DNA of 60,705 nt from Streptomyces sp. AC550_RSS872. Lineage in GTDB: Bacteria; Actinomycetota; Actinomycetes; Streptomycetales; Streptomycetaceae. Under the pieces are notes generated by a model. That model was not told the origin of the DNA, did not search any database, and saw nothing but the letters and a program-made list of their open reading frames with translations. Position 1 is the first letter of the stretch. Each line of letters starts with the position of its first letter. A program made the position numbers and the translations under genes. Location of the stretch: the NCBI RefSeq assembly GCF_019049285.1, contig NZ_JAGMUL010000040.1:1-60705 (forward strand), in the 5' to 3' direction. This document shows positions 48,612 through 57,282 of the stretch, piece after piece.

Positions 48612-50342
48612 CTACGCGTCCGCGCGAGCCGTAGCCAGCAACTCCTCCGCATGGGCCCGCGCTGTCTCCGAGTCCTCCTGCCCGGCGAGCATCCGGGACA
48701 GCTCCCGGATCCGCTCCTCGCCCTCCAGGACCTTCACGCCGGACCGGGTGACCGACCCGTCGTTGGTCTTCTCGACGAGCAACTGGCGGTCGGCGAAGGC
48801 GGCGACCTGCGGCAGGTGGGTCACCACGACGACCTGCGCGCTCTTGGCCAGCCGGGCCAGGCGCCGCCCGATCTCCACGGCCGCCTTGCCACCGACACCC
48901 GCGTCGACCTCGTCGAAGAGATACGTCGGCACGGGATCGGTCCCCGCGAACACGACCTCCACGGCGAGCATCACGCGCGAGAGCTCACCGCCGGACGCGC
49001 CCTTGGCGATCGGCCGGGGCGGCGCTCCCGGGTGCGGGGCGAGCAGCAGCTCGACCTCGTCCGCACCGGACGGCCCGTAGGCGACCGTACGCCCGCCGAC
49101 CTCCACGCCCTCCGGGTCCTCGGTCTGCCGGATGTCGAAGGACACGCGCGCGTGCGGCATCGCGAGCGAGGCCAGCTCGGCGGTCACCGCGGCGGCGAAC
49201 CGCTCGGCGGCGTCCGTCCGCGCGTCGGTCAGCGCCTGTGCCAGCCCGCCCAGCTCGACCCGCAACGCGTCCCGTTCGGCGGTCAGCTCCCCGATCCGCT
49301 CGTCGTCTCCGTCCAGCTCGGTCAGCCGGGCGGCGCTCTCCTCGGCCCAGGCGAGCACGGCGGCGACGTTCTCGCCGTACTTCCGCGTGAGCGCGGTCAG
49401 CGCGGCCCGCCGCTCCTCGACGGCCGCGAGCCGCAGGGGATCGGCGTCCAGGTCGTCGGCGTACCCCGCCAGCTCCCCGGCGACATCGCCCAGCAGGATC
49501 CCGATCTCACCGATCCGGTCGGTCAGCGCGGCCAGCGCCGGATCGTGCGACCGCACGGCGTCCAGGGCCCGCTGCGCGCCCGCGACGAGCGTCGCCGCGT
49601 CGATGCCCTCGGGGTCCTCCGGATTGCCTGCGAGCGCCGCGTGAGCGGCCGTGGCGGCCGACGACAGCGCCTCCGCGTGCCCCAGCCGCTCGGCCTCCTC
49701 CGCGAGCTCCACGTCCTCCCCGGCCCGCGGCTCGACCCCGGCGATCTCGTCGAGCCCGAACCGCAGCATGTCGGCTTCCTGGGCCCGCTCACGCGCGCGT
49801 GTGACGATCTCGTCCAGCTCGACGGAGACGGCCCGCAGCCGCCGGTACGCCTCGCCGTACTTGGCGAGCGGCACGGCGACGGAATCCCCCGCGTACCGGT
49901 CGAGCGCCTGCCGCTGCCGGGCCAGCTTCAGCAGCCCCTGCTGATCGGTCTGCCCGTGCACGGCCACCAGCTCGTCGGCGAGCTCGGCCAGCATCCCCAC
50001 GGGCACACTGCGCCCGCCCAGATGCGCCCGCGACCGCCCCTCGGCGGAAACGGTACGGCTGATCAGCAACGCCCCGTCGTCGAGCTCCGCCCCGGCCTCC
50101 TCGACCCGTACGACGACCGGCGCGCCCGAGGACACGGCGATCCGCCCCTCCACGACCGCCTTCTCGGCCCCGATCCGCACGAGCGCCGGGTCCGCCCGCC
50201 CACCGAGCAACAGACCCAGGCTCGTGACCACCATGGTCTTGCCCGCACCCGTCTCACCCGTGACAGCGGTGAACCCCGGCGACAGCTCGACGACCGCGTC
50301 ATCGATGACTCCGAGCGACCGTATCCGCATCTCCTCCAACAC
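48612..50342 (-). CDS. recN: DNA repair protein RecN
   Basis: 576 residues from GTG 50342, chosen because AAGG lies eight bases upstream. SMC-like: N-terminal MRIRSLGVIDDAVVELSPGF and Walker A GETGAGKTMV, a central coiled coil, then SGGELSRVMLAVEVVF (signature) and TYLFDEVDAGVGG (Walker B). It acts early in double-strand break repair. The tlyA-nadK-recN order is conserved in actinobacteria. No LexA box was found in the about 200-base gap upstream. Confidence 0.96.
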   Translation of the reverse strand: MLEEMRIRSLGVIDDAVVELSPGFTAVTGETGAGKTMVVTSLGLLLGGRADPALVRIGAEKAVVEGRIAVSSGAPVVVRVEEAGAELDDGALLISRTVSAEGRSRAHLGGRSVPVGMLAELADELVAVHGQTDQQGLLKLARQRQALDRYAGDSVAVPLAKYGEAYRRLRAVSVELDEIVTRARERAQEADMLRFGLDEIAGVEPRAGEDVELAEEAERLGHAEALSSAATAAHAALAGNPEDPEGIDAATLVAGAQRALDAVRSHDPALAALTDRIGEIGILLGDVAGELAGYADDLDADPLRLAAVEERRAALTALTRKYGENVAAVLAWAEESAARLTELDGDDERIGELTAERDALRVELGGLAQALTDARTDAAERFAAAVTAELASLAMPHARVSFDIRQTEDPEGVEVGGRTVAYGPSGADEVELLLAPHPGAPPRPIAKGASGGELSRVMLAVEVVFAGTDPVPTYLFDEVDAGVGGKAAVEIGRRLARLAKSAQVVVVTHLPQVAAFADRQLLVEKTNDGSVTRSGVKVLEGEERIRELSRMLAGQEDSETARAHAEELLATARADA

Positions 50343-50458
50343 GGACACGACCTTACGAGGTCGGGTACCGGGAGTGCGACGCCCCCCGGCCCCAGTCATG
50401 TGAAGGTCCAGGTGACGAATGCATATCGGCAGCACATTGTCACCCGGGCGAGTGCAAC

Positions 50459-50512
50459 GCCTTAAGGGGCGCGGGGAACTGCGCGACCAGCCACAACGGA
50501 CCCGCAGCCGCC
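50459..50512 (+). repeat. Dispersed intergenic repeat, copy A
   Basis: TTAAGGGGCGCGGGGAACTG followed by CGCGACCAGCCACAACGG, nearly identical to inverted copy B at 18811-18870. It fills most of the gap between nadK and recN. Confidence 0.8.
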
Positions 50513-50542
50513 AAACGCACCCCTCACCCCACTGCGAATGGG

Positions 50543-51448
50543 CTAATGAGGCGCCCCACGCCACCCGGAAACCGGCAACGCGAACTTCGCCACCAACCGA
50601 TCCGTGAACGACGCATGATGCAGCCGAGCAAGCCGCACCGGCACAGCCCCCCGCCGCACCTCCACCCGCGCCCCCGGCGGCAACTCCACGGTCCGCCGCC
50701 CGTCACACCACAAAACCCCCGGCGGGACATGCGGCAGAACCTCCACCGCAAGCACGGAATCCGGCGAGGTCACCAACGGCTTCGCGAACAACGCATGCGC
50801 ACTGATCGGCACCATCAGCAACGCCTCGACCTCGGGCCACACCACAGGCCCACCCGCGGAGAACGCGTAAGCCGTAGACCCGGTAGGCGTGGACAGCACG
50901 ATCCCGTCGCACCCGAACCCCGTCACCGGCCGCCCGTCGATCTCCAGCACGACCTCGAGCAGCTTCTCGGCCCCGGCCTTCTGCACGGCCGCCTCGTTCA
51001 GCGCCCAGTCCGTGTGCACGATGTCGCCGTTCTGATGCACGACGACGTCGACCGTCATCCGCTCCTCGACCTCGTACGCCTTGGTCACGACCCGGTCGAC
51101 AACCTTGTCGAGATCGTCCCGCTCGGCCTCCGCGAGGAACCCGACGCGCCCGAGGTTGACACCCAGCATCGGCACCCCGGACGCCCGGGCGAACTCGGCG
51201 CCGCGCAGCAGCGTCCCGTCGCCGCCCAGCACGATCAGCAGCTCGCACCCGTCGAGGCACTGCGGAGTCGCCTCCTTGACGAGCTCCACCTCGGGCGGCA
51301 GCGGCAGGTCGGCCGCCTCGTACTCCAGGACCCGCACACCGATCCCCGACCTCAGCAGCCCCTTGACCACCAGCTCGGCGCTGCGAATCGCCGCGGGCCG
51401 CCCCGTGTGGGCGAGCAGAAAAACAGTACGAGCTCGGTTCGGTGTCAA
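50543..51448 (-). CDS. nadK: NAD kinase
   Basis: 301 residues; the start appears to be TTG 51448, overlapping the tlyA stop as TTGA. LIVLGGDGTLLRGAEFARAS holds the GGDGT motif, LGVNLGRVGFLAE and CDGIVLSTPTGSTAYAFSAG complete the NAD-binding site. It phosphorylates NAD to NADP. Translationally coupled to tlyA. Confidence 0.96.
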   Translation of the reverse strand: MTPNRARTVFLLAHTGRPAAIRSAELVVKGLLRSGIGVRVLEYEAADLPLPPEVELVKEATPQCLDGCELLIVLGGDGTLLRGAEFARASGVPMLGVNLGRVGFLAEAERDDLDKVVDRVVTKAYEVEERMTVDVVVHQNGDIVHTDWALNEAAVQKAGAEKLLEVVLEIDGRPVTGFGCDGIVLSTPTGSTAYAFSAGGPVVWPEVEALLMVPISAHALFAKPLVTSPDSVLAVEVLPHVPPGVLWCDGRRTVELPPGARVEVRRGAVPVRLARLHHASFTDRLVAKFALPVSGWRGAPH

Positions 51449-52260
51449 CGCGGCCCCTCCGCAACTGCACGGTCAACGTCGGCCGGGTCCAGGGCGGGCG
51501 CCCCGGCACGCAGCCACAGAAAGTACTCGACATTCCCGGAGGGGCCGGGCAACGGACTCGCCGTGACGCCCTTCACTCCGAGCCCGAGTTCCCACGCCTT
51601 CCCGGCGACTCCCCGCACGGCCTCCGCCCGCAGCTGCGGACTCCGTACGACTCCCCCGCTGCCCAGCCGTTCCTTCCCCACCTCGAACTGCGGCTTGACC
51701 ATCATCACCAGATCGGCGTCCGGCTTCACGCACCGCACCAGGGCGGGCAGTACCAGTCCGAGCGGGATGAAGGACAGATCCCCCACGACAAGATCCACTG
51801 GTTCCCCATCGATCGCTTCGAGCGTCAACTCGCGTACGTTCGTACGGTCCTTGACGGTGACGCGTTCATCGCTTTGGAGAGTCCAGGCGAGTTGTCCGTA
51901 TCCGACGTCCACAGCGACGACATGGACGGCCCCCGATCGCAGCAGGACGTCGGTGAAACCCCCGGTGGACGCGCCGGCGTCCAGTGCTCGCCGCCCCTTC
52001 ACCACGAGCCCCTGGGGCACGAAGGCCTCCAGCGCGCCCGCGAGTTTGTGCCCGCCGCGCGAGACGTACTCGGGCTCGCTGTCGTCGGTGGACACCACGA
52101 TCGCCGCCGCGGTCTCCACCTGCGTGGCCGGCTTGGTCGCGACGGTCTTGCCGACGGTGACCCGCCCGGCGGCGATCAGCTGGCTGGCGTGCTCGCGCGA
52201 GCGCGCGAGCTTCCGGCGGACCAGCTCCGCGTCGAGACGGCGGCGTGCGACTCCTGCCAC
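51445..52260 (-). CDS. tlyA: TlyA-family rRNA 2'-O-methyltransferase
   Basis: 271 residues: N-terminal S4 domain (RRRLDAELVRRKLARSREHA) and FtsJ-like methyltransferase with SAM motif LDAGASTGGFTDVLLRSG, VVGDLSFIPL and MVKPQFEVGKERL. TlyA methylates 16S and 23S rRNA at sites that affect capreomycin sensitivity. Overlaps nadK by 4 bp and lies 7 bases after the small acidic gene. Confidence 0.95.
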   Translation of the reverse strand: MAGVARRRLDAELVRRKLARSREHASQLIAAGRVTVGKTVATKPATQVETAAAIVVSTDDSEPEYVSRGGHKLAGALEAFVPQGLVVKGRRALDAGASTGGFTDVLLRSGAVHVVAVDVGYGQLAWTLQSDERVTVKDRTNVRELTLEAIDGEPVDLVVGDLSFIPLGLVLPALVRCVKPDADLVMMVKPQFEVGKERLGSGGVVRSPQLRAEAVRGVAGKAWELGLGVKGVTASPLPGPSGNVEYFLWLRAGAPALDPADVDRAVAEGPR

Positions 52261-52267
52261 GTTCGGT

Positions 52268-52645
52268 TCAGCTCCTCATCCCAGGCATCGACGGGGGCGC
52301 CGGAGGTCCCGGGCGGGCGTCGAGCGCGGTGAGCGCGTCGCGCAGCCCCCGGTGTACATCCTCGTACACCTCGACATGCCCGTCGGTGGCGAGGTGGTCG
52401 GCATCACCCAGCCGCTCCAGCTGGGCGTCGACGTCGGCGTTGCCGGTGAGGGTGCGGGGGATGTTCAGCGGGGCGGGGGCGGCCGGGTCGTACTCGGGTT
52501 CGACCGCCTCGGCCGTCTCGACCGCTGCGACCGGTTCGACTGGTTCGACTGGTTCGACCGCGAGCTCGGCCTTCGCTCCGGCCTCCGCCTCGGCCGCCTC
52601 CTGCGGGATCTCCGGGATCTCCGTCTCCGGAACCGTGTCGCTCAT
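52268..52645 (-). CDS. Small acidic conserved hypothetical protein
   Basis: 125 residues. The first about 55 are Glu/Val/Pro/Ala-rich, with repeated EPVEPVEPV units; the second half is conserved-looking and helical (NADVDAQLERLGDADHLATD; VYEDVHRGLRDALTALDAR). It is cotranscribed with tlyA, nadK and perhaps recN. Similar proteins sit at this place in Streptomyces; function unknown. Confidence 0.72.
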   Translation of the reverse strand: MSDTVPETEIPEIPQEAAEAEAGAKAELAVEPVEPVEPVAAVETAEAVEPEYDPAAPAPLNIPRTLTGNADVDAQLERLGDADHLATDGHVEVYEDVHRGLRDALTALDARPGPPAPPSMPGMRS

Positions 52646-52687
52646 GCCCAGACGCTACCCCGAACCGCTGGGGTACCGTCGATCGCG

Positions 52688-53035
52688 ATGGCCACGACTG
52701 AGGAGTGCCGCGCAGCACTCGAAAAGCTCTCGGACAACATGCAGCGCGCCGAAGGGGACGCCCGCACGGCCGCGGCCCTGGACCGCTCGGTGAGCTGCCA
52801 CATCACCGACCTGGACGTCACCTTCGCCGGCCGCATGTCGGGCGGCCGGATCCATGTCCACGAGACGATCCAGGGCCCGCCCCGCGAGAAGGCCCAGATC
52901 AGACTGAGCATGACCGGCGACGACCTGGTCGCCCTGGTCGGCGGCGAGCTGCACTTCGCCAAGGCCTGGGGCTCGGGCCGGGTGAAGCTGCACGCGGGTG
53001 TGCGCGACCTGCTGACGCTCAGAAAGCTTCTGTAG
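52688..53035 (+). CDS. SCP2 sterol-binding domain protein
   Basis: 115 residues. The single SCP2-like fold is seen in VSCHITDLDVTFAGRMSGGR, QIRLSMTGDDLVALVGGELH and AKAWGSGRVKLHAGVRDLLT, a hydrophobic pocket protein that may bind lipids. Only 42 bases separate it from the divergent acidic-protein gene; there is no RBS, and TACCGT lies eight bases before the ATG, so a leaderless mRNA is likely. Its end overlaps the iron ABC ATPase by 17 bp. Confidence 0.85.
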   Translation: MATTEECRAALEKLSDNMQRAEGDARTAAALDRSVSCHITDLDVTFAGRMSGGRIHVHETIQGPPREKAQIRLSMTGDDLVALVGGELHFAKAWGSGRVKLHAGVRDLLTLRKLL

Positions 53036-53933
53036 CCGCCACCTTCTCGGCCTGCCCGCCCTGGTCGACCGGCTCCTTCCTGACCTGCTCGCGCGCCTTC
53101 CGCGCCGCCGGCACCACCAGCGGCGTCCCCGTCTCCGGGTCGTCGATGACCTGGCACCGCAGCCCGAACACGTCCTCGACCAGCTCGGCCGTGACGATGT
53201 CGCTGGGCGCGCCCTCGGCGATCACGGCCCCGCCGCGCAGGGCGATGAGGTGGGTGGCGTACCGGGCGGCGTGGTTGAGGTCGTGCAGGACGGCGACCAG
53301 CGTGCGCCCCTGCTCCTCGTGCAGCTGGGCGCACAGGTCGAGGACGTCGATCTGGTGCTGGATGTCGAGGTAGGTGGTCGGCTCGTCGAGCAGCAGCAGC
53401 GGTGTCTGCTGGGCGAGCGCCATCGCGATCCATACGCGTTGGCGCTGACCGCCGGACAGTTCGTCGACATAGCGATCCGCGAGCTCGGCGACCCCGGTCT
53501 GCTCCATGGACTCCTGTACGACCCGCTCGTCCTCGGTCGACCACTGGCGCAGGATGCCCTGGTGCGGGTACCGGCCGCGGCCCACCAGGTCGGCGACGGT
53601 GATCCCGTCGGGCGCGATCGACGACTGGGGCAGCAGGCCCAGTGTGCGGGCGACCTTCTTCGCCGGCATCGACTGGATGATCTGCCCGTCCAGCAGGACG
53701 TGGCCCTGGCTGGGCTTGAGCATCCGTGACAGGGCCCGCAGCAGCGTGGACTTGCCGCACGCGTTCGGGCCGACGATCACGGTGAAGGAGTTGTCGGGTA
53801 TCTCCACCGACAGCTGCTCGGCGATGACCCGCTGGTCGTAGGCGAGGGTGACGTTGTCGGCGGACAGGCGGTTCACGGTGCTCCTTCGGTTGTTCAGCCC
53901 ACTGCTGTTCTCGTTGCTCCTACCGGCGCTCAT
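53019..53933 (-). CDS. Iron-siderophore ABC transporter ATPase (FecE/FepC type)
   Basis: 304 residues from ATG 53933, overlapping the upstream permease (ATGA). Walker A GPNACGKSTLL, Q-loop LGLLPQSS, signature LSGGQRQRVWIAMALAQQ, Walker B LLLLDEPTTYLD and H-loop LHDLNHAARY are all intact and typical of ferric-siderophore importers. Third gene of the iron operon. Confidence 0.93.
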   Translation of the reverse strand: MSAGRSNENSSGLNNRRSTVNRLSADNVTLAYDQRVIAEQLSVEIPDNSFTVIVGPNACGKSTLLRALSRMLKPSQGHVLLDGQIIQSMPAKKVARTLGLLPQSSIAPDGITVADLVGRGRYPHQGILRQWSTEDERVVQESMEQTGVAELADRYVDELSGGQRQRVWIAMALAQQTPLLLLDEPTTYLDIQHQIDVLDLCAQLHEEQGRTLVAVLHDLNHAARYATHLIALRGGAVIAEGAPSDIVTAELVEDVFGLRCQVIDDPETGTPLVVPAARKAREQVRKEPVDQGGQAEKVAATEAF

Positions 53934-55057
53934 ATCCGGCCCGCCTTGCGCTCGGTGACCAGCAGCCACAGCAGATACACGCCGCCGAGCACGCCCGTGA
54001 CCACGCCCACGGGCAGCTGGTCGGCGCCGAAGACCCGCTGGGAGATCCAGTCGGCGGTGACGAGAAGGGCGGCGCCCATGCAGAGCGAGGGCAGCAGGTT
54101 CGGCCCGGGCGAGCGGGTCAGGCGCCGGGCGAGCTGCGGGGCGGTGAGCGCCACGAAGCTGACGGGTCCCGCGGCGGCGGTGGCGGCCGCGGTGAGCAGC
54201 ACGGCGGACAGCATCATCAGCAGCCGTACGCGTTCGACGCGCACCCCGAGGGCGTACGAGACGTCGTCGCCCATCTCCATCATCCGCAGCCCGCGCGCGT
54301 TGGCGAGGACGAGCGGTACGAGGACGGCGCAGAGCGCGAGCAGCGGCCAGACCTGGGCCCAGTCACGGCCGCTGAGGGAGCCGGTCATCCACACGAGCGC
54401 GCGGGCCGCGTCGACCAGGTCGGCCTTGGTCAGCAGATAGCCGTTGACCGCTGTCATGATCGCGGACATGCCGATACCGACCAGGACCAGTCGATAGCCG
54501 TGCACGCCCCGCTTCCAGGCGAGCAGATAGATGGCGAGCCCGGTCGCGAGTCCGCCCACGAGCGCACCGATGGTGACCTGGCCGGCGTCCCCGGAGAACA
54601 GCACGATCATCACGAGCGCGCCGGCCGTGGCCCCCTGTCCGAGGCCGAGGATGTCGGGGCTGCCCAACGGGTTGCGTGACAGCGCCTGGAACAGCGCACC
54701 GCCGAGGCCGAGCGCGGCCCCGACGAGGAGCCCGACGAGGACCCGCGGCAGCCGCAGCTCGTTGACGATGAACTCCTGCCCCGCGTTGCCGTCGCCGACC
54801 AGCGTCCTGAGTACGTCGCCCGCCGAGATCGGGAAGTCGCCGGTGCCGATCAGCACCACGGTCGCGGCGAGCGCGGCCAGCAGCAACAGCACGACGACGG
54901 TCAGCGCCCGGACGTCCAGCCGGACGGAGAGCCCGCCCGGGGCCCGCACGGCACGGCTGGCCCGGGACGCCCGGGCCGGCTTCACCGCACTCCTCGCCGC
55001 CCCCCGCGCGTCGCTCTTCTCTTCGCTCGTCGCTTCCTTCTTCAGTGCGGTCTTCAC
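53930..55057 (-). CDS. Iron-siderophore ABC permease (second FecCD subunit)
   Basis: 375 residues from GTG 55057, overlapping the first permease (GTGA). A hydrophilic basic N-terminal extension (about 48 residues) precedes a FecCD domain with LPRVLVGLLVGAALGLGGAL, ALSRNPLGSPDILGLGQGA and GPVSFVALTAPQLARRLTRS. Pairs with the upstream permease in the membrane. Confidence 0.93.
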   Translation of the reverse strand: MKTALKKEATSEEKSDARGAARSAVKPARASRASRAVRAPGGLSVRLDVRALTVVVLLLLAALAATVVLIGTGDFPISAGDVLRTLVGDGNAGQEFIVNELRLPRVLVGLLVGAALGLGGALFQALSRNPLGSPDILGLGQGATAGALVMIVLFSGDAGQVTIGALVGGLATGLAIYLLAWKRGVHGYRLVLVGIGMSAIMTAVNGYLLTKADLVDAARALVWMTGSLSGRDWAQVWPLLALCAVLVPLVLANARGLRMMEMGDDVSYALGVRVERVRLLMMLSAVLLTAAATAAAGPVSFVALTAPQLARRLTRSPGPNLLPSLCMGAALLVTADWISQRVFGADQLPVGVVTGVLGGVYLLWLLVTERKAGRI

Positions 55058-56097
55058 AGCTGGGCCGTCCTCCGCCGTCGTACGAGAAAGATGAAGACCG
55101 GTCCGCCGAGGATCGCGGTGACGATGCCGACCTGGAGCTCCGACGGTCGGGCCACGATCCGGCCGAGGACATCGGCGCCGAGCAGCAGCACCGGCGACAG
55201 GACGGCCGCGTACGGCAGGATCCAGCGCAGGTCGGGCCCGGTGAAGGAGCGCACGACGTGCGGCACCATCAGGCCGACGAACACGATCGGCCCGCAGGCG
55301 GCGGTCGCGGCCCCGCACAACACGGTCGCGGCGAGCATCGACAGCACCCGGGTGCGGTTCAGATGCGCGCCAAGGGCCTTGGCGGTGTCGTCACCCATCT
55401 CCATGGCGTTGAGCGGCCGGGCGAGGGCGAGCGCGAGGACCATGCCGACGACGAGGAACGGCAACACCTGCTTGATGGTCGAGTCCGTGGCCGAGGTCAG
55501 CGAACCGACCGTCCAGAAGCGCATCTTGTTCAGCGCCGCATCGTCCATGATCATCACGGCTTGGAGATAGCCGTACAGCGCGGCGCTGATCGCCGTACCG
55601 GCGAGCGCGAGCCGCACCGGCGTGGCACCCCGACTGCCGCCGAGGAACCAGACCACCGCGCCGACCGCGGCAGCGCCGACGAAGGCGAACCAGACGTAGC
55701 CGCTCAGGCTGGTGACGCCGAAGAAGGTGATGGCGGTGACGACCGCGGCGGACGCGCCCGCGTTGATGCCGAGCAGACCGGGATCGGCGAGCGGATTACG
55801 GGTGAGCGCCTGTAGCACGGCACCGGCGAGGCCGAGTGCGGCACCGGCGAGCAGCCCGAGGACCGTACGCGAGATCCGGTCGTCGACCACGACGTCCCCG
55901 TAGGTCCCGGAACTCTCGAACAGTCCGTGCCAGACCTCCCCCAGGGACAGCTGTTTCGCCCCGATCGCGATGCTCGCCAACGCGACGACCACCAGAATCA
56001 GGACAGAGACGAGCAGCCCAACGGTACGTATCGCCCATCGGGTTGGAGGCGCGGACGGGGACTCCGCGCGCTGTTCGGGAGGACTGTCGACCAACAC
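55054..56097 (-). CDS. Iron-siderophore ABC permease (first FecCD subunit)
   Basis: 347 residues from GTG 56097; an in-frame TAA ten to twelve bases upstream rules out an earlier start. FecCD hallmarks: RTVLGLLAGAALGLAGAVLQ, ALTRNPLADPGLLGINAGAS, CGPIVFVGLMVPHVVRSF. No RBS is seen; the iron box starts five bases upstream, so translation may be leaderless. No substrate-binding protein is present in the window, so it must be encoded elsewhere. Confidence 0.93.
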   Translation of the reverse strand: MLVDSPPEQRAESPSAPPTRWAIRTVGLLVSVLILVVVALASIAIGAKQLSLGEVWHGLFESSGTYGDVVVDDRISRTVLGLLAGAALGLAGAVLQALTRNPLADPGLLGINAGASAAVVTAITFFGVTSLSGYVWFAFVGAAAVGAVVWFLGGSRGATPVRLALAGTAISAALYGYLQAVMIMDDAALNKMRFWTVGSLTSATDSTIKQVLPFLVVGMVLALALARPLNAMEMGDDTAKALGAHLNRTRVLSMLAATVLCGAATAACGPIVFVGLMVPHVVRSFTGPDLRWILPYAAVLSPVLLLGADVLGRIVARPSELQVGIVTAILGGPVFIFLVRRRRTAQL

Positions 56098-56101
56098 GCG
56101 G

Positions 56102-56120
56102 TTAGGTTAGCCTACCCTCC
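56102..56120 (-). promoter_or_regulatory. DmdR/IdeR-type iron box
   Basis: TTAGGTTAGCCTACCCT on the plus strand closely follows the actinobacterial iron-box consensus (TTAGGTTAGGCTAACCTAA), with a perfect first half. It directly abuts the start codon of the iron permease operon, so iron-loaded DmdR would block transcription. Confidence 0.8.
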
Positions 56121-56181
56121 CATTCAGCCACGATCCCACCGTACGACGTCACAACCCCGGCTCCGGCCCCTCGCCTCGGCG

Positions 56182-57210
56182 TCACAACCCCAGCCGCGCC
56201 AGCTCCTTACCCGCGTCCAGCGTGCACGAGCCGTCCCCGGCCGCGGTCCAGGCCGCCGCGCACAGCGCCCGCAGCCCGTCCAAGGCCGCACCGTCACCGT
56301 CGAGTTCCAGCCGCTCTGCCCTGGCGGTCGCCGTCCAGCCACCGCACCGGAAACCCTCCCCGGCCGCGGAGACCTCCGGCTGTCCGCCGAGCAACCCCCG
56401 CAGATCGGCGTCGACATACGTCGGCCGGTGCTGCGGCGGCGCCGCGAGCAGCAGGGCGCCGTCGGTCACGCCGGTCAGCACGAGCAGCGAGTCGACCTCC
56501 CCGTTGAACGCGCCCTCGATGTCCGTGTCCAGCCGGTCCCCCACCACCAGCGGCCGCTCGGCACCCGTCCGCAGGATCGTCTCCCGGTGCATGGGAGGCA
56601 ACGGCTTGCCCGCCACCTGCGGCTCGGCACCGGTGGCGATCCTTACGACCTCCACCGCGGCACCATTGCCCGGCGCTATGCCCCGCCCGCTCGGAATCGT
56701 CAGATCGGTGTTGGACGCGAACCACGGCACACCGCGCGCGACGGCGTACGAAGCCTCCGCGAAGCGCCCCCACGGCAGCTCCGGCCCGCCGAACCCCTGC
56801 ACAACCGCCGCCGGATCGTCGTCCGCCGACTCGACGGGTTCCAGACCACGCTCCCGCAGCGCCACCCGCAGCCCCTCCCCGCCGATCACCAGCACCCGCG
56901 CCCCCGCCGGCACCTGCTCACTGATCAGCCGCGCCACCGCCTGCGCCGAGGTGATGACATCGCCCGCCCCGGTCGGTATGCCGAGCTCCGTCAGATGCGC
57001 GGCCACGGTGTCCGGAGTCCGCAGAGCGTTGTTGGTGACGTACGCGAGACGCATCCCGCCGGCCCGGGCCGAGGCGAGCGACTCGACGGCATGCACGATC
57101 GCGTCACCGCCCGCGTACACCACTCCGTCGAGGTCGAGCAGCGCCGTGTCATACGCCTCGCTCAGGGCCTGGCCACTGCCCTCGGGCCTCGTCCTGACGC
57201 TCTGGCTCAT
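56182..57210 (-). CDS. HAD-superfamily class IIA phosphatase (NagD-like)
   Basis: 342 residues from ATG 57210, RBS GAGGAG. The nucleophile motif ALLDLDGVVYAG, LAYVTNNALRTPD, and VVGDRLDTDIEGAFNGEVDS mark a NagD/p-nitrophenyl-phosphatase-like HAD enzyme; GKPLPPMHRETI holds the conserved Lys. The C-terminal about 80 residues, after LTGVTDG, are an extension containing a degenerate small domain. Substrate probably a nucleotide or sugar phosphate. Confidence 0.9.
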   Translation of the reverse strand: MSQSVRTRPEGSGQALSEAYDTALLDLDGVVYAGGDAIVHAVESLASARAGGMRLAYVTNNALRTPDTVAAHLTELGIPTGAGDVITSAQAVARLISEQVPAGARVLVIGGEGLRVALRERGLEPVESADDDPAAVVQGFGGPELPWGRFAEASYAVARGVPWFASNTDLTIPSGRGIAPGNGAAVEVVRIATGAEPQVAGKPLPPMHRETILRTGAERPLVVGDRLDTDIEGAFNGEVDSLLVLTGVTDGALLLAAPPQHRPTYVDADLRGLLGGQPEVSAAGEGFRCGGWTATARAERLELDGDGAALDGLRALCAAAWTAAGDGSCTLDAGKELARLGL

Positions 57211-57282
57211 TCCGCATCGCTCCTCGTTCGACGGCTTTCCCCCGATCATCCCCCATGCCACTGACACCCGTACGATGCCGGG

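Noticed and set aside
50343..50542. LexA (SOS) box for recN
   Set aside because: No recognisable GAAC-N4-GTTC-type site was seen; the gap is mostly the dispersed repeat.
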